A stretch of 64,000 nucleotides of DNA from Bacillus sp. IITD106 (GTDB lineage Bacteria; Bacillota; Bacilli; Bacillales; Bacillaceae_C): contig NZ_JAIAZY010000022.1 in assembly GCF_019459225.1 (NCBI RefSeq), positions 1 through 64,000 of the forward strand, read 5' to 3'. The notes beneath the pieces were generated by a model, which was not told the origin of the DNA, did not search any database, and was given only the letters and a program-made list of their open reading frames with translations. How positions within the stretch are numbered: position 1 is the stretch's first letter; every line of letters starts with the position of its first letter. Both the position numbers and the translations under genes were made by a program. This document shows, piece after piece, positions 10,694 through 19,439 of this stretch.

Positions 10694-10899
10694 TTAGGGC
10701 ACTTCCCTGAATTAATTGCTATTTGAGTATTAAGTACAATGTATTACCCTAAATCCGTGACTTAGTTTTCAGAAATCATTTTAATAAGGTAATTTTCTCT
10801 TTTTAAGAAAATATATTTTATGAAGTCCCTATAAAAGAGAAAGCGACGTCTCATTTGTCTTTTCAAGCTTGCCTTCTCCATCCTTAAGGACGGGCTGAT

Positions 10900-11016
10900 T
10901 TAAGCGTTCCGATAATTACGTATGATATAAAATCCGCCAATAGGGGTTAAATCCGTATGAGCTGTTATACATTCCTTAGTAGCCTCAATAATAGATTCTT
11001 TCACAATACCACCCAT
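10900..11016 (-). CDS. 38-codon ORF of unknown function
   Basis: An open frame reading MGGIVKESIIEATKECI and ending IIRNYRNA. It may instead start at an internal GTG (codon 5), which is preceded by GGGTGG. The composition is protein-like (HTDLTPIGGFYI), but I do not recognise it. It may be a small protein or the surviving end of a larger gene. Confidence 0.35.
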   Translation of the reverse strand: MGGIVKESIIEATKECITAHTDLTPIGGFYIIRNYRNA

Positions 11017-11238
11017 TTCGTAAAAAAAATCATTCCCTCTTTTTTTGTATTATACTTAAGTTGACAAGATTTAAAGTTGGTATTTAAATACAATGGTCAA
11101 GGATTAAGGTTATATACGCAAAAAAAGGCTAACCTTAGAGATCGAGTTACAAAAACTACAAAACCCCAATAAAAGGAAAAGACTTTTCAATTCCTAATTT
11201 GCACTTTATTATTTAATAATCAAATAAGAGAGAGTTAT

Positions 11239-11298
11239 ATTATTATAAGAGCTTTGACTGAAGAAGATTTAAGCTCTTTGAAAGGTATAGCTGAATAA
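11239..11298 (+). pseudogene. N-terminal remnant of a GNAT-like acetyltransferase
   Basis: Twenty plus-strand codons read IIIRALTEEDLSSLKGIAE and then stop. This is the typical opening strand and helix of a GNAT acetyltransferase. AGAGAGAG lies just upstream, but no standard start codon remains, and no further acetyltransferase sequence was found downstream. It is a truncated relic. Confidence 0.45.
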
Positions 11299-11475
11299 CT
11301 ACACCCCAGAATGCCGATTTGGCTGTTTGTAGGCTGACCCTATCCCATAGTACTTTTAGTCGATAATGAAATCATACTAAAAAGACATTAATAAAGACGT
11401 GGTAGTTATCCAAAATCTTTATCCATTATAAATGAAATAATAGTTATTCAATGACTTTATCAGAATCATCAATAC

Positions 11476-12171
11476 TTAGTAAGCTCCCTTTCGCAAAACA
11501 ACTATTTGAACGGTTTTTATTAAAATCCACAAATCCAATTTTAAAGACTGATGTCTAACATAATACAACTCAACATCTACTCTTTCAGGATAAACAACAT
11601 TACTCCTTCCAGAAACTTGCCAATATCCACTCATACCTGGTTTAACGGATAAAAATTGATTTACCTTGTTGCCATATTCACGAAGCTCTTGTTTAATTAC
11701 TGGTCTTGGCCCAACTAAACTCATTTCCCCTTTTAATACATTGATTATTTGAGGTAATTCATCCAAGCTTGTTTTTCTTAAGAAATTTCCTAACTTTGTA
11801 ATTCTTGGATCTTCTTGTGGTTCTAATTTATAACTATTTTGAATATACTTCCTGTATAATTCCTTGTTAACCCTTAATTTTTCGTCGGCATTCATTACCA
11901 TAGAACGAAACTTATAAATTTTAAATATCTTTCCGTCTTTTCCTACTCTATCTTGTTTAAATAAGACTGGTCCCCTATTATCTCCAAACAAATAAAAGAC
12001 ACTTACTATAAAAAAAATAGGAAGAGATATTATTAAGGCTGTTAACGCACCAATAATATCTATAGTTCTTTTAATAATAGAAAATACTTTGGATCTATCC
12101 TCATAACTGATAAATGCAACTCCGCTATTGTGAGAAATTACATTGTCATCCCTGTAATCTAGATTAGACAA
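11476..12171 (-). CDS. Undecaprenyl-phosphate glycosyl-1-phosphate transferase (priming enzyme), 231 aa
   Basis: A bacterial sugar transferase of the WbaP/CpsE/EpsL class. A membrane helix at about 30-55 is followed by [22 protein letters not shown], the catalytic TSLDELPQ segment, SLVGPRPV and [13 protein letters not shown]. It transfers hexose-1-phosphate from a UDP-sugar to undecaprenyl phosphate and so starts locus A repeat units. TTG start overlaps the end of galU by 8 bases. Given galU next door, UDP-glucose or UDP-galactose is a reasonable guess for the donor. Locus B has a different, shorter enzyme at 38477. Confidence 0.92.
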   Translation of the reverse strand: MSNLDYRDDNVISHNSGVAFISYEDRSKVFSIIKRTIDIIGALTALIISLPIFFIVSVFYLFGDNRGPVLFKQDRVGKDGKIFKIYKFRSMVMNADEKLRVNKELYRKYIQNSYKLEPQEDPRITKLGNFLRKTSLDELPQIINVLKGEMSLVGPRPVIKQELREYGNKVNQFLSVKPGMSGYWQVSGRSNVVYPERVDVELYYVRHQSLKLDLWILIKTVQIVVLRKGAY

Positions 12172-13060
12172 TTACCTTTTCCCTACCTTTCAATTCTTCT
12201 ACTTTGTTATACAAATAAAATATTAACTCTTCATTAATTTTGGGATCTTGTAATGCCATTTCCACCGTAGTCTGAACAAACCCAAGCTTCTCCCCAACAT
12301 CATACCGTTTTCCTTCGAAGTCATAAGCAAATACTCTTTGAATCTGGTTGAGATGTTGGATTGCATCCGTCAATTGTATTTCTCCACCCGCTCCTGTTTC
12401 TTGCTTTTCCAAAAACATGAAAATTTCTGGAGTTAATATATATCGTCCCATGATTGCTAAATTTGATGGTGCTGTACCCGGTTCGGGTTTTTCGATAAAG
12501 TTGCTAACTTGGTATAATCGATCATCATGCGAAGTTGGTTCGACAATCCCGTAACGATGTGTTTCATCATCAGCCACCTGTTGTACACCAATAATCGAGG
12601 AAAAAGTTGCATCAAATTGATCAATTAGTTGGCGTAAGCACGGTGTATCACTTTGTACGATATCGTCACCCAGAAGAACTGCAAATGGTTCATTTCCAAT
12701 AAAATTTCGTGCACACCAGACAGCATGTCCTAATCCTTTAGGTTCCTTTTGTCTAATATAATGGATGTTTGCTAAATTAGAAGAATAGCGAACTTCTTCT
12801 AATAGATCATATTTCTCTTTGTCTATTAAATTTTGCTCCAGTTCAAAAGCATGATCAAAATGATCTTCAATTGCCCGCTTTCCCTTGCCTGTAACGATGA
12901 TTATATCCTCAATACCTGAGGCTACCGCTTCTTCTACTATGTATTGAATAGTTGGTTTATCGACTATGGGGAGCATCTCTTTCGGCATTGCTTTTGTTGC
13001 CGGTAGAAACCTTGTCCCTAATCCGGCTGCCGGTATGATTGCCTTTCGAACTTTTTTCAC
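12164..13060 (-). CDS. galU: UTP-glucose-1-phosphate uridylyltransferase, 298 aa
   Basis: It makes UDP-glucose from UTP and glucose-1-phosphate. The full family pattern is visible: [21 protein letters not shown] near the N-terminus, [28 protein letters not shown] and [10 protein letters not shown]. Length matches GalU/GtaB. The start is GTG with AAGGAAGG seven bases upstream. It lies between the candidate EAR RNA and the priming transferase, so it supplies the donor for locus A; it may be a second copy of a housekeeping gtaB elsewhere. Confidence 0.95.
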   Translation of the reverse strand: MKKVRKAIIPAAGLGTRFLPATKAMPKEMLPIVDKPTIQYIVEEAVASGIEDIIIVTGKGKRAIEDHFDHAFELEQNLIDKEKYDLLEEVRYSSNLANIHYIRQKEPKGLGHAVWCARNFIGNEPFAVLLGDDIVQSDTPCLRQLIDQFDATFSSIIGVQQVADDETHRYGIVEPTSHDDRLYQVSNFIEKPEPGTAPSNLAIMGRYILTPEIFMFLEKQETGAGGEIQLTDAIQHLNQIQRVFAYDFEGKRYDVGEKLGFVQTTVEMALQDPKINEELIFYLYNKVEELKGREKVIV

Positions 13061-13453
13061 TAGGTAACCTTCCTTTCATAATCAGATTTATCTATCTCTT
13101 CATTTGAAAATAAATAAATGGCTGATGAAAACGCACATTCCTATACGCTTTCATTAGACATCTATATAGGTCTATTTTTATATCATCCAAAGTCCTGATT
13201 ATGCCTAAAGTACAATTTGTTTGTTTTGTATATAAATTAATTAAAATGGGCATCTAACCCATCCTCACGCCATCCTTTCGACAACAAATCGTGTCTAAGG
13301 TGATAGCTCACCCACAGCATGACCGAGTGCCTCCGATTATATCGGATAGGAGACATTACCGAAAAATTGTTATGACCTTTTATTTCAATATGTCATGACA
13401 TTTAGTATTTCAAAATAATATTTTTTAGCGAAAAAAATAATCGAAGCATCTTT
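13061..13453 (-). other. Leader/intergenic region before galU
   Basis: A 393-bp non-coding stretch. The left part, next to galU, is AT-rich with no obvious fold. The middle holds the candidate EAR element at 13246-13352. The right part, next to the phosphatase, has an imperfect ATGTCATGACA palindrome near 13391 and no strong terminator. Confidence 0.5.
13246..13352 (-). ncRNA. Candidate EAR-like structured RNA in the locus A leader region
   Basis: Between the tyrosine phosphatase and galU, about 105 bases hold at least four short hairpins: CCGAT/ATCGG (13333-13345), GGTGA/TCACC (13299-13312), GACA/TGTC (13280-13295) and ATGGG/CCCAT (13246-13262). The segment is more GC-rich than its surroundings and has no reading frame. 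In B. subtilis the EAR (eps-associated) RNA, which drives processive antitermination, lies at the equivalent place after the BY-kinase gene of eps. Position and compact folding support the call; I could not compare it with the Rfam model. Confidence 0.45.
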
Positions 13454-14221
13454 TTAAAATAGTCCGAATATCTTCTTTTTCTTGATTTGTTCTGGTACTT
13501 CTCTATAAATGTGTTTTCCCATTACGATTTGTTCAGCATTGTCCAAAAATAAGTAGACTTGGTCTTGTCCGTATTTTTTTTCGAGAAGTTCAACTGCTTC
13601 TGACATTTTGAATCCGCGAGTCGTTGTATTATGTGCATCTGAAGCTATAAAGTGAGTTAAGTTTGTCTCTATTAAATCAAAAGTGAATTTCTGGATCTTT
13701 TTTCCGAAATATCCCGTGAAGCTAGCAGCAGTAATTTGGGTAGCGGCCCCATTTTTCACAAGACTATATAACTTATCTGGCCGTTGAATTAGTTCTGCAT
13801 TTCGCTCGGGGTGCACGATTACAGGTATTAGACCTTTCATTTGTATATCGTAACAAAGCTGTTCCGTATATCGAGGAACACTACTAGAAGGTAATTCAAT
13901 TAATAAGTAGTTAGAGATGCTAGCCAATGTTAAGATTTCATCATATTCATAGTCTTCTAAAATCTCTCCATAAATACGCGTTTCCTGACCAGGAAGTATC
14001 TCTATGTTTACTTGTTCAGATCTTAAATATTGATTTAGTTCCTCCACTTTATTTAATATATCTTTTTTAAAATTATTGTATTTTCCATTTTGATGGTGGG
14101 GAGTAGCAATAATCGTATGAATACCTTCACTTTCAGCCTGTTTCGCCATGAGAAGACTATCTGTAAAATGACCCGATCCATCATCAACACCCGGCAGAAT
14201 ATGACAGTGTATATCAATCAT
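13454..14221 (-). CDS. CpsB/CapC-type PHP-fold tyrosine-protein phosphatase, 255 aa
   Basis: A manganese-dependent phosphatase that reverses BY-kinase autophosphorylation. The PHP motifs are MIDIHCHILPGVDDG at the N-terminus, IATPHHQNG at about residue 40, EILPGQE, VHPERN and FIASDAHN, which together supply the metal-binding His and Asp residues. Length matches YwqE/Wzb-like CpsB. GGGAGGGG precedes ATG. It follows the kinase gene, giving the usual CpsC-CpsD-CpsB set that controls chain length and export. Confidence 0.94.
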   Translation of the reverse strand: MIDIHCHILPGVDDGSGHFTDSLLMAKQAESEGIHTIIATPHHQNGKYNNFKKDILNKVEELNQYLRSEQVNIEILPGQETRIYGEILEDYEYDEILTLASISNYLLIELPSSSVPRYTEQLCYDIQMKGLIPVIVHPERNAELIQRPDKLYSLVKNGAATQITAASFTGYFGKKIQKFTFDLIETNLTHFIASDAHNTTTRGFKMSEAVELLEKKYGQDQVYLFLDNAEQIVMGKHIYREVPEQIKKKKIFGLF

Positions 14222-14303
14222 TTATTCCCCTCCCTCATTTCGCTAATAATGTATAGTTCTAATTTACTACTTTTGCATAAAATGTCAATAATTTCCAAAA
14301 CAG

Positions 14304-14996
14304 TCATTTTGTTCCATAATAGTAATAATAGTCCGTTTTCTCCATTTTTTTATTATTTAAGACTACTCCAAGAACTTTTGCTTTTGCAGACATTAATAAG
14401 TCTTTAGTCTTTTGGGCACTCTCAATTTCTGTCTTTCCACTTGAAACGACAAGAATCGTACCATCGCATTTATTTGCCAATACTTGCGCATCTGTAACAG
14501 CAAGAACAGGTGGAGTATCGAATATAAGCATGTCATAATGCTCCTTGCCCAATTCAAAAAAATCTCGCATTCCTTTAGAGCTTAACAATTCCGCCGGATT
14601 TGGTGGAATTGGACCAGATGTCAGTACGTCAAGTGTAGGGATATCAGTTGTTTTCACAGCCTCTTGAAGTTCAATTTGTCTAGTTAATATATTTGTTAAG
14701 CCATACGTATTAGTTATCCCAAATGTATAATGTACCGTTGGCTTCCTCATATCCGCATCAACTAATAATACTTTTTTCCCTTGCTGGGCGAACACTACTG
14801 CAAGATTGGCTGTCGTGGTAGACTTACCCTCTGTAGGTCCCGATGAAGTTATCATTAATGTTCTAATTTCTTCATCCACTGACGAAAATTGTATGTTTGT
14901 CCGAATCGTTCTATATTGTTCCGAAATAGGGGATTTCGGATTAAGCTTTGCTATAAGCTTTCGTTTCCCTAATTGAACAGCATTATTTTTGGCCAA
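14304..14996 (-). CDS. CpsD/CapB-type bacterial tyrosine kinase (BY-kinase), 230 aa
   Basis: A cytoplasmic P-loop tyrosine kinase activated by the membrane modulator encoded just upstream. It shows Walker A SSGPTEGKSTTTANLA, Walker A-prime LLVDADMRKP, Walker B MLIFDTPP and a C-terminal tyrosine cluster (DYYYYYG) that is autophosphorylated. SEQYRTIRTNIQFS near the N-terminus is the usual oligomerisation segment. I prefer the TTG at 14996, five bases after AGGAGTGA; the GTG at 15005 directly abuts that site. It overlaps the modulator gene by 14 bases. Confidence 0.94.
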   Translation of the reverse strand: MAKNNAVQLGKRKLIAKLNPKSPISEQYRTIRTNIQFSSVDEEIRTLMITSSGPTEGKSTTTANLAVVFAQQGKKVLLVDADMRKPTVHYTFGITNTYGLTNILTRQIELQEAVKTTDIPTLDVLTSGPIPPNPAELLSSKGMRDFFELGKEHYDMLIFDTPPVLAVTDAQVLANKCDGTILVVSSGKTEIESAQKTKDLLMSAKAKVLGVVLNNKKMEKTDYYYYYGTK

Positions 14997-15729
14997 TGGT
15001 CTCACTCCTAACCCTTGTGTTGCGACCTACTCTTGCTGGACGTTCAATCTTTTGATCTTCAAATGTAGCAATCGCTCCAAGAACTGGAAGATCTAACATT
15101 TTCTCTACATCTTCTGGTGTTTTAATCGTGTTATCTAAATATTCTAATAAAAATGCAAGTCCTACTCCTGCCATCGCTCCTACTACAAATGCAATCGCGA
15201 TATTTAATAGTGGCTTCGGCTTAACTGGTGAAGCTTTTTCTCCTACTTCTGCTTTTGTCAATATCGTTACATTATCCACTTTCATAAGGTTCACGATTTC
15301 ACTTTGAAAAACGTCCGCTACTTTATTGGCAATGTCAGCTGCTATTTTGGGATTCGGATCTTGAACAGTTACTTCTACTACTTGCGAATCCTTTGCGCTT
15401 TGAACGGTAATATTCTCTTTTAACTCACTAGCTGTTGAATCAAGTTCAAGTTCATCAATGACTTTGTCCAATATGAACGGACTTGTCATAATCTCGTTAT
15501 ATGTATTGATCAATTGTAAGTTTGTTTGAATTTCAGCAGGATTGTACATAGGCTGGTCATTTTTTGCCTGGTTGACAAGCAATTGAGTAGTAGATTGATA
15601 GATTGGAGTCAAAACAAAAAAGCTGACAGCTCCGCTTATAACCATAGCTGCCACAGTAATCAATATGATTAAACTCATTCTTTTACGTAAAGTATGCATA
15701 AGCTCTTTCAAGCTAATAGTCTCTTCCAT
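14983..15729 (-). CDS. CpsC/CapA-type chain-length regulator and kinase modulator, 248 aa
   Basis: A Wzz-domain membrane protein: cytoplasmic SLKELMHTLRKR, TM1 at about 19-41, an external domain with TPIYQSTTQLLVNQ, then TM2 at about 175-197 preceded by the proline-rich KASPVKPKP segment typical of Wzz proteins. The cytoplasmic C-terminal tail presumably activates the BY-kinase. It is the first gene of locus A, with AGGAGG before ATG and the promoter region just upstream. Locus B has a separate Wzz protein at 33015 without a kinase. Confidence 0.93.
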   Translation of the reverse strand: MEETISLKELMHTLRKRMSLIILITVAAMVISGAVSFFVLTPIYQSTTQLLVNQAKNDQPMYNPAEIQTNLQLINTYNEIMTSPFILDKVIDELELDSTASELKENITVQSAKDSQVVEVTVQDPNPKIAADIANKVADVFQSEIVNLMKVDNVTILTKAEVGEKASPVKPKPLLNIAIAFVVGAMAGVGLAFLLEYLDNTIKTPEDVEKMLDLPVLGAIATFEDQKIERPARVGRNTRVRSETIGQK

Positions 15730-15758
15730 GTTATCCTCCTAGACGATTGTCGACTTTT

Positions 15759-15779
15759 ATTATAACGTGTATTATTATA
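15759..15779 (-). promoter_or_regulatory. Probable sigma-A -10 region(s) for locus A
   Basis: Two TATAAT hexamers lie on the minus strand at 15779-15774 and 15764-15759, about 30-50 bases before the locus A start codon. Neither has a good -35 box at 16-18 bases, so the promoter may need an activator. The SGNH hydrolase gene starts about 85 bases away in the opposite direction. Confidence 0.5.
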
Positions 15780-15863
15780 ACATAGAATTTGGAAATTTTA
15801 TTACGTTTTATTGTTTTTTTACAAATTTATTACATGTTTTGTAAAATAATAGAGGGACGGTTT

Positions 15864-16694
15864 ATGGGGGGAATAGAATTGCGGGCAATTTTCGTAACAG
15901 TAGCTACAGTTTTGTGCTTTGTCTTTTTAGCATTTGGTCATTTTTATTGGAAAGAAAAAACAAGTATATCTTCTTTTAACTCTGCAGAAAAGCTAATTAA
16001 TGAAAAAGGATCAAAGGTTGAAAGTAAAGAAACGGTGGATCTAGAAGAAAGCAAAATAGTAGATGTAAAGATTTTGAATTATATACGTAATTGGCCGTCC
16101 AACGCCCAGAAAGCATTTGAAAAGGCATTGGAAAATGGCGAAACATATAAACTAGCAATTGTAGGATCACCTGCACTCGGAAAAGAGACGGGCGGTTGGT
16201 CAGCAATGTTAAAAGATATACTTGTTGATACATATGGTGAAAATAATTTGCAAGTAGAAATTTTTGAATATGCTCTTTCTTCTGACCAATTTATTGCTGG
16301 TGGCCATGATCAAGAGGTTATTGACTTCAAACCGGACTTTATATTGTTAGAACCATTTAAATGGATTGATAACAGTGCCGCTCCCCAACATAATAGTGGG
16401 AACATATTAAAATTTATTGACGCATTTGACGAAACTGGCAGTAATGCAGTTCTAGTTTTACAACCACCTCCGCCTGTTTATGATACAAGATACTATCCAG
16501 TTCAAATAGAAGAGTTGAAAGAATTGGCTAAAGAACATGGGCTTGATTATTTAGATCATTGGAGCGCATGGCCAAACCACAACAATCCAGAGCTTGAGGA
16601 GTATTTACTTGAAGACGACAGCGCACCTAATGAAAAGGGTCATCAAGTATGGTTTGAATTTTTGAAGGAGTATTTTATTGGTAAATCCGTTTAA
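15864..16694 (+). CDS. Secreted or membrane-anchored SGNH/GDSL-like hydrolase, 276 aa
   Basis: An N-terminal membrane segment (AIFVTVATVLCFVFLAFG) precedes an extracellular domain. The domain has YKLAIVGSPALGKE where SGNH enzymes have the nucleophile Ser, and a C-terminal block DDSAPNEKGHQVWFE with the Asp and His of the triad. The GDS motif is altered to GSPALG. Such proteins deacylate esters, often O-acetyl groups on polysaccharide. ATG at 15864 has GAGGGA upstream, but TTG at 15879 after GGGGGGAA is an equally good start. It is divergent from locus A. Confidence 0.75.
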   Translation: MGGIELRAIFVTVATVLCFVFLAFGHFYWKEKTSISSFNSAEKLINEKGSKVESKETVDLEESKIVDVKILNYIRNWPSNAQKAFEKALENGETYKLAIVGSPALGKETGGWSAMLKDILVDTYGENNLQVEIFEYALSSDQFIAGGHDQEVIDFKPDFILLEPFKWIDNSAAPQHNSGNILKFIDAFDETGSNAVLVLQPPPPVYDTRYYPVQIEELKELAKEHGLDYLDHWSAWPNHNNPELEEYLLEDDSAPNEKGHQVWFEFLKEYFIGKSV

Positions 16695-16764
16695 TGAAAT
16701 GGGAAATATCTTACTTTAACATCTAATACTGTAATATCTATTATTATATCTTTCAAAACGAAAA

Positions 16765-16795
16765 GAGCCATTCTGTATAGAAAGGGCTCCTTTTT
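16765..16795. terminator. Bidirectional terminator
   Basis: GAGCC at 16765-16769 pairs with GGCTC at 16785-16789, with A-run before and T-run after, between the convergent SGNH and chemotaxis receptor genes. Confidence 0.75.
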
Positions 16796-16800
16796 CTTAT

Positions 16801-18495
16801 CTAAAGCTTAAATCGATTAATCAATCCTTTTAAATTTTCAGCCAATCGAGCGAGATCAGCTGAATTATTCGCGACTTCTTCCATCGAACTGCTTATCTGT
16901 TCTGATGAAGCTGACGTTTGCTCGGCTCCTGCAGCGGATTCTTCAGAAATCGATGCAATTTCCGTAATGGACTCCTTCATTTTTTCGCTGCCCGATGAAA
17001 TATGCGTGATGTTTTCGGAAACGACTTTAATGCTATTAGCCATTTCTGTAACAGCAGAACTGATTTTTTCAAATGTTTGTTTCGTCGATTCGATTTGAAT
17101 TGTCCCTTGGGCAACTTCATCGTATCCAGCTTGCAATGAGTTTGTCACGATGCTGGATTCGTTTTGGATGCCTGCTACAATGCCCGTTATATCCGCTACG
17201 GAGTTGGACACTTGTTCCGCAAGTTTTCTTACTTCGTCTGCTACAACCGCAAACCCTCGCCCTTGCTCACCCGCTCTCGCCGCTTCAATGGCTGCATTCA
17301 GCGCTAATAAGTTTGTCTGATCAGCAATTTCTTGAATAACAGAAACCAACTTCGATATTTCATGAGATTTTACGTCTAAACCTTTAACTTTTTCTACAGC
17401 ATCTTGAACAATTTGATCAATTTTTTCCATTTGTTGACTCGAAGCTTCCATCAAATGGGTGCCTTCACTCGTCATTCCTAATACCTCAGTTGAAGCATGC
17501 TGGATTTTGCCGCCATTTTCATTTGCTTCTTGAACCGTAGTAGAGAACGATACCATTATCGATGCCAACTCACTTGCATTTGATGCTTGTAACTCAGTTC
17601 CTGTTGCGAGTTCTTCCATCGTGGCAGCTATTTGTTGTGATCCGGAATTGACCTCATTTGCCGACTGCATTAGTTCCTCACTTTGGCCCGTAATACTTTC
17701 AGAAACCGTATTGATTTCATTTACTAATTCACGTATTCTATCATTCATTTCATTCGTTGCCATGACTAATTGAGCAATTTCATCACGTGACTTTGTCGTT
17801 AGTGATTCTTGGCTAAGGTCACCGCCTGCAATTAACTTCATCCGTTCCATTACTTTTTTGATTGGAATCGTAATAAAGTTTGATGTGATCAAGGCAGCTA
17901 CTATGCTCACAATGATGACTAATAAAATTAAAATAGATACGATGTATAGTGTCTTTTCTCCATCTGAAATGATGTTACGCCCTTTTTCCTGGATTATGCT
18001 TTCTCGATTTTTTGCAATTTTTTCGTACTCTTCGATGATTTCTTCCGCTTCTTTTATAGTAGAACGGTGATTTCTATTAGCCAATATTTTTTGACCCTTA
18101 TCGTACATGGCAAACACATTATCTTCTACATCTTTTTGCCACGCTATTGTACGATCAACAAGTTGTTTAAATTCATCTGAAGCCCCTAAATCGATTGCCT
18201 TTTTCTCATCTAACATCGCTTTGTCTATTAATGTATAAAATTGATTTCGATACTCCTCGTCTTCAAATAACAAATAACCTCTTAAAAGTGAAACTCTTTT
18301 ACCAATATTTGCGGCCAATTCATTATCAATGATTAATATTTGCAGATCTTTATCAAGTATTTCATCTGTATCATGATTTACATGTTTTACTGCCATAAAG
18401 TTATATAGTCCAAAAGCTATAAACAATAAAATAATGAGCGAAAATCCTAATAATATTTTTGTTCTCAAGCTTGTAAAATTGAATAAATTCCTCAT
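16801..18495 (-). CDS. Methyl-accepting chemotaxis protein, 564 aa
   Basis: A transmembrane chemoreceptor. TM1 at about 12-32, a helical-bundle ligand domain to about residue 185, TM2 at about 187-209, a HAMP domain with [20 protein letters not shown], then a long cytoplasmic helical hairpin. The tip is [21 protein letters not shown], the conserved kinase-control region, and flanking helices contain the expected methylation sites. There is no C-terminal CheR-binding pentapeptide. Ligand unknown. GAGGT lies eight bases before ATG, with a sigma-D-like promoter upstream. It sits between the two polysaccharide loci as a single gene. Confidence 0.95.
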   Translation of the reverse strand: MRNLFNFTSLRTKILLGFSLIILLFIAFGLYNFMAVKHVNHDTDEILDKDLQILIIDNELAANIGKRVSLLRGYLLFEDEEYRNQFYTLIDKAMLDEKKAIDLGASDEFKQLVDRTIAWQKDVEDNVFAMYDKGQKILANRNHRSTIKEAEEIIEEYEKIAKNRESIIQEKGRNIISDGEKTLYIVSILILLVIIVSIVAALITSNFITIPIKKVMERMKLIAGGDLSQESLTTKSRDEIAQLVMATNEMNDRIRELVNEINTVSESITGQSEELMQSANEVNSGSQQIAATMEELATGTELQASNASELASIMVSFSTTVQEANENGGKIQHASTEVLGMTSEGTHLMEASSQQMEKIDQIVQDAVEKVKGLDVKSHEISKLVSVIQEIADQTNLLALNAAIEAARAGEQGRGFAVVADEVRKLAEQVSNSVADITGIVAGIQNESSIVTNSLQAGYDEVAQGTIQIESTKQTFEKISSAVTEMANSIKVVSENITHISSGSEKMKESITEIASISEESAAGAEQTSASSEQISSSMEEVANNSADLARLAENLKGLINRFKL

Positions 18496-18550
18496 TAACG
18501 TACCTCTTTCTTATGTATATTTCGTATCTCGAACAATAAGTATATAATAG

Positions 18551-18579
18551 ATTTCGGCTTTTTAAGTCTATATTTTTTA
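18551..18579 (-). promoter_or_regulatory. Sigma-D-like promoter of the chemoreceptor gene
   Basis: Minus-strand GCCGAAAT at 18558-18551 differs by one base from the sigma-D -10 box GCCGATAT. TAAA lies 17 bases upstream, and an A-run gives AAAA at the canonical 15. It is about 55 bases from the start codon, matching chemotaxis genes in Bacillus. Confidence 0.55.
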
Positions 18580-18612
18580 TCGACATTCTACATACTTTTT
18601 TAACCAAGAAAC

Positions 18613-18649
18613 AGAAAAAAGTTGATAGAAGATCTGGCTCCCACCAACT
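18613..18649 (-). terminator. Terminator behind the decayed Nudix copy
   Basis: Same hairpin as at 215-250, but the outer arm reads AGTTG/CAACT where the other copy has AGCTG/CAGCT. The paired change keeps the stem intact; a T-run follows on the minus strand. Confidence 0.65.
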
Positions 18650-18675
18650 AAATTTCAACTATTTCATCTTAAGTT

Positions 18676-19267
18676 TTATTGAAGTTCGGAATCCGAGTAT
18701 TTTTCCATACTGCTCCATATCATGAACTAATCTCGCAGTATTTGCTTAGTACTGGAATTAGTTAGTAGATCATAGAATCCTGTTCAACTGTAATAAAAGA
18801 GTCCATATCTTTTTTATTTAATGCCATAAATATAAGTTTTTCAAACTCTGGCTCTATACCTTTGTCTCTTAAGTTTTTATTATGAGTTTGGAAAATATCA
18901 TTAAGTTCTTTTGCAGAATAATCAACTAATAGTTCGTACATAACAGCCCAAAAATCATGCGTGCCTTCCCGTGCTGGGCGATAAAGATTTAATTTTTGGG
19001 GAAATGATATCAAATCCCTTTTCTTCTTGAATTTCATTACAAATATTTCTCTCTAAATCAAAAGTTACATCCATTAAGTCTGATTCATCCAACCCTTCAC
19101 CTGTTAATTGCAATCTTCCGGGAGAAGAAGTATGTTTGTTCATTTTTCCTACCACTAAATAATTATCTATCGTGTTTTTCTAATATTTTTCTAGGCAGTG
19201 ATAATGAAACTTCATTTAAGATAACATTTACGTTCTTTGGTACTTCTTCAATAAAAATAGGTTTCAT
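18676..19267 (-). pseudogene. Decayed paralogue of the Nudix gene at 271-1062
   Basis: Colinear with the intact gene but broken in several ways. About 200 bases are missing from the middle near 19165, a short deletion near 18970 shifts the frame after HAMP-like GFDIISPKIKSLSP, and a stop follows DSMIY where the intact protein continues VDYLRPILSKYCE. Start codon, GGAG-like upstream region and terminator are conserved. Two fragments remain open (18762-19037 and 18955-19155). It cannot make a working enzyme. Confidence 0.88.
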
Positions 19268-19362
19268 CTAATAAGCTCCTTTCTGCAGTTACAAATAATT
19301 CTCTCCTAACTTACAAAATGTCCAGGGAAATATAATGAAACATTAATATAATGGAAAGTAGA

Positions 19363-19396
19363 AACCCAGAGCCTAAAGAAGATTGACCCTGGGGTT
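19363..19396 (-). terminator. Possible terminator after mnaA
   Basis: On the minus strand AACCCCAGG pairs imperfectly with CTCTGGGTT, followed by TTTCTACTTT. It lies about 45 bases after the epimerase stop. The stem has a bulge and the T-run is broken, so this is tentative. Confidence 0.4.
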
Positions 19397-19439
19397 AATT
19401 GTTTTAGGACAGTCTAATTGATGTCCTTAGCTAAGTAAA

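Larger units (their letters stand above)
10694..11475. other. 782-bp decayed intergenic region inside locus A
   Basis: It holds fragments of at least two genes (see 10900-11016 and 11239-11298) and a hairpin with 8-bp arms at 11105-11112 and 11130-11137. A plus-strand TTGACA lies near 11061 with TAAATA about 18 bases downstream, a possible but weak promoter that no intact gene follows. The region separates the priming transferase from the flippase and looks like a former gene-replacement site. Confidence 0.6.

Noticed and set aside
11105-11137. 8-bp hairpin as a terminator
   Set aside because: No T-run follows on either strand, and there is no intact gene just upstream.
18401-18658. 85-codon minus-strand frame overlapping the chemoreceptor start
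   Set aside because: It covers the receptor promoter and the start of its coding region in another frame, without a ribosome binding site.
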